Below, piece after piece: positions 13,081 through 24,762 of a DNA stretch of 64,000 nucleotides. Position numbers and translations under genes: made by a program. The DNA lies in NCBI GenBank assembly GCA_000499405.2, contig HG738137.1, positions 13,571,661 to 13,635,660 of the forward strand, read 5' to 3'. Source of the stretch: Onchocerca volvulus. Lineage: Eukaryota > Nematoda > Chromadorea > Rhabditida > Onchocercidae. The stretch's first letter is position 1. Every line of letters begins with the position of its first letter. The notes beneath the pieces were generated by a model that made no database searches, was not told the origin of the DNA, and saw only the letters and a program-made list of their open reading frames with translations.

Positions 13081-13702
13081 TGGATTTTGTTTGAAGAATG
13101 CTATCCAATTCCAAAAGCAAATTTTAGTAATGCTTTTAACAGAAAGTCAATATTCATTGGATTATATCGCAACTTTCTCATCATTAGTAATACGCCTGAA
13201 ATAGCAGCATTGCGCCTTTCATATATATTCAACTTTTCTCCATTTTTCCTTTTTACTTGTTGAATTTCTTAAAAAAAGAAAAAAAAAAGAAAAATTCATT
13301 TTTATTTTTGCATTTTTAATTGATTTCTTTACTTTTCACTTCTTTTTTTCTCATTCTTTTTTTCCTTATTCCCTTTAAAAAAAAAAAAATAAAATTTTTA
13401 ATAATTGAAAAAACTTTTGGAATTTCTTTACTTTTTACTCCTTTTTCAAACTTAACAAGATGCTTCATTGTTTTTTTGCATAGATTTTCAAAATGCGATC
13501 AATTTTTCAAACTGATTTAATTTGTGAGAATTTTGTTTCTTAATAATATGAATAATAAAGTATGCGCTGAGAAAATTGAATGCAAAAATTCTGAAACTAA
13601 ATTAGGATGAGGTAGGATTTGTAACATTGATGGCAACTTTTAATTATTGGTTATTGTGAAATAGACATAATTAGAATGTAAAGATGGAAATGAGATTTCT
13701 AA

Positions 13703-14027
13703 GGAAATAAATTATAGTAATTTTAGGAATAAATTGTAGATAAGAGTAGAATTATCTGGAATAAATTGCAGTTAAAAGTGAAATTATCCGGAAACAAATT
13801 GTAGGTGGAGTATTTCGGAAACAGATTGCAGGTAAAAATAAAATTTATCCGGAAACAGATTAAAGACGAAGGTAAGATTATCCGGAAACAGATTATAGGT
13901 GAGGTGAAATTATCCGATAAATTGAGTGTGAAGGGGGTGAGATTATTTTGATAATCAATTTTAGTGTGAGTAAAATTCTCTGGAAGCTGATTATAATGAG
14001 TGGAAGATCTAGCAAATATCCGGAAAC
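13703..14027. repeat. Degenerate minisatellite, period about 32-34
   Basis: About nine imperfect copies of a unit starting GGAAACAGATT and ending AAATTATCC lie head to tail (copies begin near 13726, 13758, 13790, 13817, 13851 and 13884, then decay). The central copies share the TATCCGGAAACAGATT junction. The array ends where a possible minus-strand exon begins. Confidence 0.75.
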
Positions 14028-14171
14028 TTATAGAAGAAAATTTATTAAAATTGAATAGTTCCTTCTTTCAATATTTGCAACAGCTCCCGTAGGAATTGTT
14101 CCATGATTATTGATTTCGATTTTTCGATCTACACATGACAAGAGCTGTCGGGAATTCGAATAAATCGATAA
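14028..14171 (-). CDS. Possible terminal exon, unknown protein
   Basis: A 47-codon minus-strand frame ends at TAA (14030-14028) and reads SNSRQLLSCVDRKIEINNHG and TIPTGAVANIERRNYSILIN. The composition (Gly, Pro, Thr, Arg) is unlike the surrounding AT-rich translations. A possible acceptor, TTCCCGACAG, lies inside the frame. No upstream exon was found. It could be the last exon of a minus-strand gene or a decayed fragment. Confidence 0.33.
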   Translation of the reverse strand, partial: LSIYSNSRQLLSCVDRKIEINNHGTIPTGAVANIERRNYSILINFLL

Positions 14172-15500
14172 TTAAATTAAAAAATATTGCATAATAATTA
14201 TGTATATATATGGATTGTTTATAATTAATATTTAGTTGTATGTATTTGAAACAAGAATACAAATATATGTATTGGAATTCATAATGTTTTCTTCTGGTTG
14301 TTTGTTTATCCATTAACATTCTTTTAGGTTAATTATTTTGGATTGTTTACTATTTGTTTGGATTTAAAAACCTGAAAATAATTTTAGCTTTTCTGCGACA
14401 TTTACAATGAAAAAAGAGTTAAAATTTCCATTTCTTACAAAATTTTTGAAAGGCTAAGAAAAAAATAGTAATAGCAATAATAAGACATCAAAGAATTATA
14501 AAATTAGAATTTACTTTTTTATTTTTGTTAGTTTTTTTCGCAGTCTTTTCTTTAAGCTTTCAATAATGTATACACGCAGGAAATTGTTTTAAATAGGAAT
14601 TTGAAACTGGATTTTTCAAAAAAAAAAAAAAAAAAACGCATAATTATGTCCATTGTTATACAATAAGCAAACATAGAATTCGAGCCAAAAATTTGTCCCT
14701 ACTTTAAATCCTTTTCAGACAACTCAAAATCAAAAATTAAAAAAAAGCAAATCGATTGCCAGCTTTTTTTCTATTTTTTTTTAAGCTTCGTTCCATAATT
14801 GTCAGCTTTATCAGACATTATCATTTGAACTATAAGTAGTAAATGATTATGCGCAGATGTTTGATGGATATTTTTCATGATGCTAAATTTTGAAGTGAAA
14901 TTTATAGAATTTCTTTCAGAACTTTGAATACTTTCACTAACTTTCTGTAAAAATGTCACACTTTGAAAAATATTACTTTTCCAAGATTAAAAGAAAATGT
15001 ATTAATCATCTAGGGGAAAATATACTCAAAGGGATTGAAGCGAAAAAGAAAATCCGCCTGGAAAAATGACTTTGGAAAGAAAGATCGGAAAAAAGAGCAA
15101 TTTTGGTGAAGTTTTTTGGGAAAATTGTTTATAAAACAAAGTACGTAAACGTTCTTATATAATCATAGAAATGTAAAAAATAATGCGAATTAGAAAAATA
15201 AATAAAATAAAAAACGAAAAAATTGTCGTCGTTGAATGCTTATTACTTTTTTTTCAGAAGTAATCATTCCTGAAAAAAAACGTTCTTTCATAAATTAAAA
15301 CAAAAAAAAAAAATTGTTATGGCAATCAAACAGGTGCAATAAATTTTGCAAATAAATGAAAGTTTTATATTTTAAATGAAAGGAAATCAATAGTAGCAAT
15401 TGCGACGAATTTTTTTTTTTTTTGTCACATTATTTTTTTATGAACTATAGGCTTTGCAAATTTTTGCTTCAATTCATTCAATCCACGACAATAAAATTCT
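14172..15500. other. AT-rich DNA, no gene seen
   Basis: No supported gene. It would include the promoter and 5' leader of the MEC-2-like gene if the start at 15501 is right; no clear core promoter is visible. Confidence 0.45.
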
Positions 15501-18500
15501 ATGCTACCATTCATTGGTTCTATTACAAGCAATTGCTGTTCAATATTGTCAACTGTTCGAGAAAAAACATCACAAGAAGATTTAGAAGGTGGAATTTTGA
15601 CAATTGTTGGATTACGCATAGCGAATAGAAATAATCCGATTAGACGAAAAGAATCGCAAACTAGCGAAGATTTACGATCATTGGATGTTTTTGACACGGA
15701 TAATCTTGATAGCAAAATGATCCAATCAACTGATGATAATCCACCTTTTCGAAAAATGAATTTGGCACGAAGTGCGGAATCAGTGTATCCATTTTTTTCT
15801 GAACATTTGCAATCATCATCATCATCAATATCAATGCGACGTCCTTTGTCGCATCATATCGATCATAAACGAAGTCGATCATTGATGTGGGTACGATCAA
15901 CAACGGAAGAAATAATGGCCCGAGTAAGCAGTCGTGCTTCAGATCATCCAAAATTTATGCAATTTGATCTTACAAAAGGTGTGACTCTAATTAATCAATC
16001 AAATTTTTCAATAGTTAAATTACCGACACTTTTTTTTTTCTTGTTTTTTTTACTTATTCCTTCAATCAGTTCATTTCTTAAATCTTTCAATTCTCTGCCA
16101 AATATCTTTCAGTATTATTTTTGAAAGTTTGAAATGTCTAATTAATTCCGAAATCGTTTGCATAATTTGCATAATTTGATTCTATCAGAAATGTGATTTC
16201 AATCAATCTATTAAGTTTAACACTAAGAAATTCTTGATTTTTCTTTCTTTTTGATCATTTAATTATTAACTTATCTTTTTTTTAGTTTTTCTCCTTTTTT
16301 TTTGTTGGTTTTTGTTTTTCAATAATTTTTTTATTTGATTCAATCAATTCAATTATTAAACCTCTCAATCTCAGTTTATTATTGACAGTTTTCTTCAAAG
16401 TTTGGTATGCCTAATTCTGAAGTGATTTTTATAGTTTGTTTCCATTAGAACTGTGATTTCTTAGTGTAATTCTATCAAGTTTATTAATAGCAAATTTCCG
16501 ATTGTCTTTTTTCTTTTTGTTTCAATCAATTTATAATTTTTTGATACTCGACCTATAGTCTTCTGATGTTATTCTACCAAATTTGACCTATCCAATTGAT
16601 AAATCTATTCATTTTAATTTAATCACAATTCAGTGACTTCAATATGTTTGCCTAGACTAATTAAATTTGCTTATTTATTATTTTTCAAAGAAATCAAACC
16701 AATCATTGAACTGCATTCGAATCATTTCTATTAATTTTGAACAGCTGAAATAAAATAATTTTATTATTTTTAGCACAGTTGAGAAATATAATTTTAATTA
16801 AATGAAACTTTATCGATTTAGCACTTTCATTCTCTCTGCATTTTTCAGTTTCATTTCTTATTACAAATCCACTTTTTTTTTTTCGCATATTAGTCATTAT
16901 TCAAATATACAATTTTTTAAAATATAGCATTCATGGAACAAAATTTGATAATTTCACTAATGATAAATCGAATTTTGCTATATATTGCCAAATGATGAAT
17001 TCTTCAATTTTCTTGTGAAATAATCATACATAACATAATAATACTATATAAATAATCGTATAAGTTAAAAATTAAATAGATATGATGGTAATATTATTAT
17101 TATTTCACTGAATGAATAAAAATAAAAAATATTTCTCAGCAATCCTCTATAACTTTTAGGAATTTTTTCATAATTTTTGTTAACAAACTAGAACAAAAAA
17201 GAAATCGAAATAAATAAAATTTTATTTCATCTTTTTTTACCTTTTTTTTTTTTTAAATGAATGAAACGAATAAATTTTTCTTTAAAAATAAAATGTAAAT
17301 TTTGGAATGAAATGCAAAAGTCAAGTTTTCGGAAACTTTTGATTAAAAAAAAAAGAAAAAAAGTAAAAAAAAAAAATATTTTTACGGAATATGTTAGAAG
17401 TGATTCATTTAAAATGTCCTGCTTCTTTGCAGTTATAATTTTTTTTCCTCTCTTTTTTACTTCTATTGATTTTAGTTATTTGTATACTTACGCATATCAT
17501 CGCTGTTAAATAATACTTAAAATTAAAAGACTTTTTAACAAAAAACTTTGCTCCTTTTCATTGCTATATGGATCAATTTTTTGTCTTCTTTTTTTTTTTT
17601 TGTTGTTCAACTTCAATTTCATTTCACAAATTCGTATATTCTCACTTTTTATTCAGTCTTTTTCTGTTCGCCTGAAAGAAATGATTATTCGAACTGATAA
17701 GAATTTATTCAATAAATCAGTAAATATAATCAGATACTTTTTTAAACAATCTCATGAATAAATGGACGAATAGAACATAAAATAAATATTATAAACAATT
17801 AAACAAATAAATACTATAGAAAAATATCATAAATAAACAAACAAACACAGAATACCATAAACAAATATCAGAAACAATAAACAAACAACAGTATAAACAA
17901 TTATTGTAAACAAATCAACAAATAATACAACAAATAAATATAAATAAACAACTGATATCAAAAATAACATTTTGTATAAAAGATATAAAAGAAAAGAGCA
18001 AGAGATTATTATTTAAAAAAATAAATAAATGAAAGTCATTATTTATCACAAAAATTCCAAATTTGTCGTAATTTTAATCAACCTTAACATGCATTTAGCT
18101 AATCTGTAATTTAATTATCTTAAACCATGATAGCAAATAGTTGTAATAATGATATATTAAATGTTTGCAATTTTATTTCTAAAAAATTGTAAAATAATAA
18201 TATATTATGCAAGATGATAATGATAGCAATGGTCAGAGCAATAAATTGCTGTTAATGAATTATTGATTATAGTTGTAAATTAATAAATAAATGATTTTTT
18301 TTCTATATTTATAATATAAAACACTGGAATTTTTAGATAGTATCACTTTTTTATTAATATAACATATATATGTGTATGACGCATATTTCTGAGAAAATAA
18401 TTAAAAAATTTTATAAAAATCTAGACAAAAATGTAATTAGCAAAATTTTCCTTAATTAAGATTTTATAATAACTTTTAAAAATGTATATATTTTAAAAAT

Positions 18501-21500
18501 TTTTGAAAAAAAAAAGAATAAAAAATATGAAAATATAAATGAAATGCATGAAAAATAGCAAATGGAATATAATAACATGTTTCGAAAATATTCGCAATTC
18601 ATCGAGAAAAAAAAAAGCAAATAATGTTCTTTTTTTAATTCCATCTCAATAATAATACTGCATGCATGCTAATATTAGTATGTTTGCAGAATTGAAATTC
18701 TGAATTTTTTGTAAAATTTTAAATATTATCAACCAAAGAAAGGTTGGAAAATTTTGAATAGGTTTGTGCAATATAAAAAAACAGAAATCAATTATGTAAA
18801 GTTGAAATTTTTCCATTTCAAAAAGGATTGTGACATCTTTTTTGTAGCTCTCTTATCCCATGTCCCCTATTCCTTCTTCCTTTCTCAAGTGGATTGGTTA
18901 AAAAATGGCAAAGTTTTTTTCAATTTTTTTTTTTTCCAAGAGAGTGGACAACTTTTCTCTCGTGCATTTTAAATGATACAACTGTTTGTGTCAAGTTTCT
19001 AAGATTTCAAAATGCTATTTCTTTTTTTTGTTCTTCAAGCTCATGTTTTGAATTATTTTAGTAAAGAGTTACGTTGGTTTCAATTCCGCTTGTAAGCTGA
19101 TAATTTTTGATAACCATCAAATTTTTTTCTCTGGAAATTTCTATTTAAAGTCAATATTAAAATTATGAAAAATTTGTTCCTAAGGATTTGGTTTCTTGCA
19201 TACATGCAATTATTTGATTCAGCAAATTTTTAATTCATAAGATATCTCGCTGTATTAGTTTAAGTTCTCTTTTCTTTCTCGAAATTTCTCTTTAACGCTA
19301 ATATTAAAATTGCGAAAAATTTCCTGCGAAGAATTTACATTCATCCATGCACGCAATTGCATGATATGATAGTTTTGAATTTATCAAATATCTTACTGTA
19401 TTAATTTATTTCATATTAAATGTTAATTGAATGCATCCATAATTTCAAAAAAACAAATTAAATCATGTCATCGAAAAATTCGGCAGTTAGTTCTATTGAT
19501 GATAATCATTTCAATAATGAGAAAATCAGATTATCAATCTTTGTTCATTATCACCATCGATAAATTATCATTAAGTGATAGTGATAATGAGACAGAAAAT
19601 TCTATGTAAATTCTTGATAATCTTATCGAATAGGTATAATATAATAGTAGTTCGTTCTTCAGTATTCGAGTATGAAATTCAATTTTCTTTAAAATTTATC
19701 ACTATTATGGACGAAAATGACATAGTGATGTTTATAGCAAAATTGCTTGCTTATTTTTGTTTTTTTATTTATTTGCCAGAAAATCCATCAGTTACCAAGA
19801 AAAAGAATCGGATATCTATTATGAATGATTTGAATTATGATCAGTCAATTATCAATATAGTAAAAAATGATACAAATATGCATCAACAAGCTGAAATTGA
19901 GAGAAAATGCAATCGTAAGCTAATATCGGATCTTTTATCATTTTTTATCCAAATATATCACTGGATAAACAAGTTTTAATCGAAAAATTCTGATTGCTGG
20001 AATTATTTTAGAGAAATCAATCAATATTGCCATTCTTCAACATTACGCTTTATTAGAAACTAAACTTTTCTACTGTTTTAAAGATAAACTGCTTTTCCGT
20101 CTTTTCTATAAAAATTCACTGAGCTTTTTTTCAAAAGTATAACCGTATAACTGAAGTAATTTTAATAAATCAATAATTATTCCTTCATTGAATATTTTTG
20201 TATTTCAAATTTATATTAATTGGAATTTTTATTTTTCTCTTCTTGCTGCCCATAGTTTTTTTATAGAATTAAACTTGAAATTCACGATTGAAATCTTCAT
20301 TTTAAAGACGAAATTTTTTTTGTTATTCGAATTCATTCGTAATGGTAATTTGTCAACTGCTTAATACATATATTAGAAATAAATGTTGATAAAATTATGC
20401 TAAATGAGTTTATTATGGGTTTATTTGTAAACAAAAAAGAAATAAAACATGTAATTAGCATGTTTATTAAAGGTAATCAATAGCAATCATTTTTCATTTA
20501 AAATATTATCAAATTAAAGCGACCAATTATAAAATTTGCTAATCAATAATGTCATCCTAACAATGTATCATTTTAATTTCAGTTAATAATAAATTAGAGC
20601 AATTAAAGGATAATAAAATTTGAGTAAAAATATATTATTGTTTACTACAAATTTAGCAACTATTATTTTATCACTTCATTTTTGAAAATTCGACAAATTA
20701 TCAATTCTAAAAATGAAATAATCAAATGATAGTTTGTCAAATATTTGAAATGAAAAATACGATTATTCCTAAAATTGGAATTATTCAAATCGATTAAAAT
20801 AATTTCAATAATATCTCTTCACTTCTATGTTCCCTTCTCTTTCAACTGTATAAGCTATTTGAATATAATTAATTAAGTATTTATATATATATGTTAATTA
20901 ATGTAGTTATTTTTATTATTTATTCACTTATTAAAGGTAAGAATTTTTTTTTTTACATTTCATTTTTCACTCATTCATGTTTTTGTGGATTGATAAAATT
21001 CATTTTTTAATAAACTTAGATTTCTAAACTTAAAAACTTAAATTAAATAAATTAGCATTAACTTAATTTTTTTAAACAAACTCAAACTTAATTTTACTCG
21101 AAATTTTATTATTTTTATTCTTGTCTTTTATTTCAGCAAATATACAAAGTGAATTAGGTATCTGTGGTTGGATTCTAACGATTCTATCTTATATATTGAT
21201 TTTTTTAACACTGCCAATCTCAGTATGTATGTGTGTCAAAGTAAGTTAATTTTTTTATTATTTTCAATATTTTTTATCTGATAATCATTTTTAAATTTAA
21301 GTATTTGAATATTGATTTTCCATCTAAATATTCTATGGTTTCCATACAGAAATGTGTATTCTTTTTATTACTCCGGCGAAATAATGAAATTTTGCTTTTT
21401 TTCTTTTCTTTATACAACGCTCATCTTTAAATTTAAGTATTTTATTGTTGATTTTTTCATCTTTAGCCAGAAATAGCAAACTCTAGCAAAAAAAAAAAAA

Positions 21501-24500
21501 AAAAAAAAAAATTGTTGTACTTCATAAAGGTGAAGATTGATCTTATAGAACGACAAATTGAGAATTAGAATACTTTTTGTGATAATATTTGAAAATTTAA
21601 TCGAATAATCATTAGTTTGAAGAAAACATTGGCTTGAAGACTCGTTTAAAAATTTTAAAACACATAATTACCAAAGTAAATATTGTAGTGAAATATTCAA
21701 AAATATGGAAAAATATGATTAGAAGATCAAAAAAATAGGAAAAATAACGTGTGAATAGTAAGATTTATTATTATTTATCATTCTTTTAGAAGTTTTATCG
21801 AAATATTTCTTACAGGTTGTACAAGAATATGAAAGAGTCGTGATATTTCGATTAGGTCGCTTAATGCCTGGTGGTGCAAGAGGCCCCGGTTTGTTGTTAA
21901 ATTCATTTCAATTCTAATCAATGTTTTGTAACGTATCCAATTTTATTTGAATATTTCCAAATTTTGAAATTTCACAATCAATTATGAAAAAATTTTATCA
22001 ATATTTAGGTATATTTTTTATCATGCCATGCATAGATACATATCGTAAAGTTGATCTGCGTGTAATCTCATTCGAAGTGCCTCCTCAAGAGGTAAGTAAA
22101 ACTACAACTTTTACTTTTATTAAATATACTATCGATTTTTTTCAATCCTTAACATTTTTTTTTTTTACAAATTTTTTTCTTCAATTTTTTACTTATGTAT
22201 TTTATTAGAATTTGGAAATTTTAGCAAATTATATCTAACTGAAATGCCAAAATCGGATTTTATATGAATATATGCAAAATTAGTGGAAAAAATATAATTA
22301 TTTCTTCGACAGTTCATTTTATTTCTTATTTATCGGATAATTAATCTTTTTTAGTAATCAAAATTTCATCATCTTTTCATCACATACTAATTAACATTGT
22401 TATAAAATAAATTAAATATTTAAACAAGTTATTGTTATATATATATATTATTACTTAATCTTAAGCTATTTTAATTTCCGGATTACTTTAAAATTTTGTA
22501 AAAATTTCGCTTGATCTTTCAGATTCTTTCTAAGGATTCGGTAACTGTAGCCGTAGATGCAGTTGTATATTTTCGAATATCAAATGCTACTGTATCGGTT
22601 ACTAATGTTGAAGATGCTGCAAGGTTCATTTTTTATCACAATTTTTCTTTTTTATTTATTTCTTTTTTTTTGACTGAATTCAGTTTCAAAAGACAAATTC
22701 AGAATGACAAAACTAAATTAATTGATAGTTAATTTGAAAAAAACAAGTTTAAATTTGATCCCATTCAATTCTTCAAAATACCTATAAAAAATACCTATAA
22801 AGATACCTATAAAAATCATCATAAATATTTTTATAGTATACATTCTTAGATAATGCAATGTTTTGTTTCATCCTGTATGAGATAGCTAATAAAGGAATTT
22901 ATTTAGTTTCTTTCTTCTGTACCGTAATACCGTTTCTTTCCGTATCGTATAAGATAGCTAGCAAAGAAATCACTTGGTACGGTTCATTTCGTACCGTATA
23001 AGACAATTAATTTTTCTAACAAAAGATTCACTCAATACAAAATATTTATAAAATTCAGATCAACAAAGTTACTTGCACAGACAACGTTACGGAATATTCT
23101 TGGAACAAAAACATTAACCGAAATGCTTTCTGATCGTGAAGCTATTTCATTGCAAATGCAAGTAAGTTCTTCAGTAAAGTTTTGAAATCTTAAGTAACGA
23201 ATGCAATAAAACAGAGTAAATTCAAAAATTTTATAACACAACAAAAATTTCAGTTTTAATTATTTGTCTAAAATAAAATAAAATAAAATCAAATTTAGAA
23301 TTATCACAACAAATAATAATTGCTGTAACTATGATTAGCTATGTTTCGAAAACGTTTATCAGCGTATAAAAACGAATGAAAATTTGCGTTTTCAGATAAC
23401 TCTTGATGAAGCTACAGAACCTTGGGGAGTAAAGGTGGAAAGAGTAGAAGTTAAAGATGTTCGACTTCCCATTCAACTTCAACGTGCTATGGCTGCAGAA
23501 GCTGAAGCTGCACGTGCAGCTCGAGCTAAGGTTAATTCGCTTTTCAAAATTCTTTCTTGAACTTATAATCTTTCGTGAAAAATCGATTATTTATAAATTT
23601 TTATCTAGATTAAAGGTAAAATTTCACAGTTAATAACTTCTGAAACTGGTGATCTTTGCATGACTGAATCAATGTTTTGATAATGCGGCATATTTATTTC
23701 GATAAACAAAGTAGTATGACGTGACCTAACGACAACACTTGACGTGAAAATATGCGTGAGCAGCATTGAACGTCAGCGATATCTATACGTCCCACGTATA
23801 TCCTAATTATTTTCCATAATTTCTTCCTGAAATAAAGATCAATTCATTCCTTTTTCTTCCACTCAAATTTTAGGTAATTGTTGCGGAAGGTGAACAGAAA
23901 GCATCACGAGCACTTAAAGAAGCTGCTGAAGTAATCGCCGAATCGCCATCTGCTTTGCAATTACGATATTTGCAAACTTTAAATTCGATAAGGTTACTTC
24001 GATTTTAATATATCATTTTAAAATGCGCAAATGAAAAACAAATATTATGTTATGCAATCATAATAAATAAATAGACAAATGATTTTGTAGAAAAAGAAAC
24101 AAATATTGCAAATGAGTATTTTCAAAAGCAAATAAATATTTATTTGATGGATAAATATAAATGTGCTATAAACATACTATAAACGAAAATTTGTAGACAG
24201 AAAATGTAAGAAATTTATGACGAAAATAGATAAACAAATAAACAAATAAACTTACTTACTCATTTATTTCCTATTTTATTAATTTGTAGTTTTAAAAGAT
24301 AGAAATTCGAAGAAATAAGATTTATTATTTCAAACAGTGAAAGCAAAGAAAATTAACATTAGTATATTGGCGACACATGTAGGAGACTGAGAATTAAGAA
24401 AAAAAGGAAAATTTATATAAATCTCTTAAGATTAAGTACAATTCAACTTGGAAAGAAAAAATTGAAGTTACAGGCATAACTTTGAAAAAACTAAAGAATT

Positions 24501-24762
24501 TCTTGAAATGGTATTCATGAGAAGAAATTTGGAATTATATTTGGCATAATTCGAAATTAGAATTATATTTTATATTAATTTCAAAGGAAGTTATTTATTC
24601 ATTGCAAAAGTTTGTCATATAATTTCTTAGTTTATACACAACACAAATATATGTCGATTTATTAAAATTAATTTTAGCGCGGAGAAAAATTCGACAATAA
24701 TTTTTCCATTTCCGATTGATTTATTGTCATCAATTTTTCATCGTGCCGCTCCTAAAGTGTAA
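15501..24762 (+). CDS. mec-2: MEC-2-like stomatin (PHB/SPFH membrane protein)
   Basis: Predicted inner-leaflet, cholesterol-associated stomatin of the type that regulates DEG/ENaC touch channels in worms. Exons: 15501-15978, 19780-19914, 21137-21240, 21816-21888, 22009-22091, 22523-22623, 23059-23161, 23396-23530, 23874-23992 and 24678-24762; phases agree, giving 471 codons. Residues 1-204 are a polar N-terminus. The next exon holds the hairpin [18 protein letters not shown], whose proline (about residue 231) corresponds to the critical MEC-2 proline. The PHB domain follows ([77 protein letters not shown]) and ends with [10 protein letters not shown]. The exons from 21137 on are near certain. 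The 15.5-kb exon is joined on phase and a GTGTGA donor only, and its start is uncertain. The frame stops right after PKV, where C. elegans MEC-2 continues. Confidence 0.86.
17761..17960. repeat. AAACAAATA-rich simple repeat in a long intron
   Basis: A run of ATAAACAAACAAATA-like units interrupted by short spacers, inside the 15979-19779 intron (by the model above). The rest of this intron is AT-rich with nothing else recognised. Confidence 0.5.
19468..19605 (+). other. Candidate alternative N-terminal exon of the MEC-2-like gene
   Basis: An ATG at 19468 opens [20 protein letters not shown], reminiscent of a stomatin N-terminus, but this frame stops at 19563. The overlapping frame then reads [15 protein letters not shown] up to a GTAAAT donor at 19606, which does not match the phase of the exon at 19780. 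Either a further intron, a frameshift or a sequence error separates the two pieces, or neither is used. Confidence 0.25.
22868..23020. repeat. Three imperfect direct repeats inside the MEC-2-like gene
   Basis: In the intron 22624-23058, three blocks resemble one another: CCTGTATGAGATAGCTAAT, then ATCGTATAAGATAGCTAGC, then ACCGTATAAGACAATTAAT. Each is followed by A-rich bases and a TTTC-containing segment, with GTACCGTA motifs between. Function unknown. Confidence 0.45.
23700..23800. promoter_or_regulatory. ACGT-rich island in an intron (CRE-like sites)
   Basis: Within the intron 23531-23873, two identical TGACGTGA octamers (23717-23724 and 23740-23747) and an inverted CGTCA (23771-23775) are followed by TACGTCCCACGTATA. 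TGACG is the CREB/ATF half-site. The block is GC-richer than the flanking intron. An enhancer role is inference. Confidence 0.35.

Noticed and set aside
13320..13520. Plus-strand 66-codon Phe/Leu-rich ORF
   Set aside because: Polypyrimidine and T-rich sequence gives Phe/Leu/Ile frames by chance; no boundaries or motif.
15425..15951. Two minus-strand ORFs of 96 codons
   Set aside because: Antisense to the Ser/Arg-rich N-terminal exon of the MEC-2-like gene; poly-Met/Leu runs reflect TCATCATCA on the other strand.
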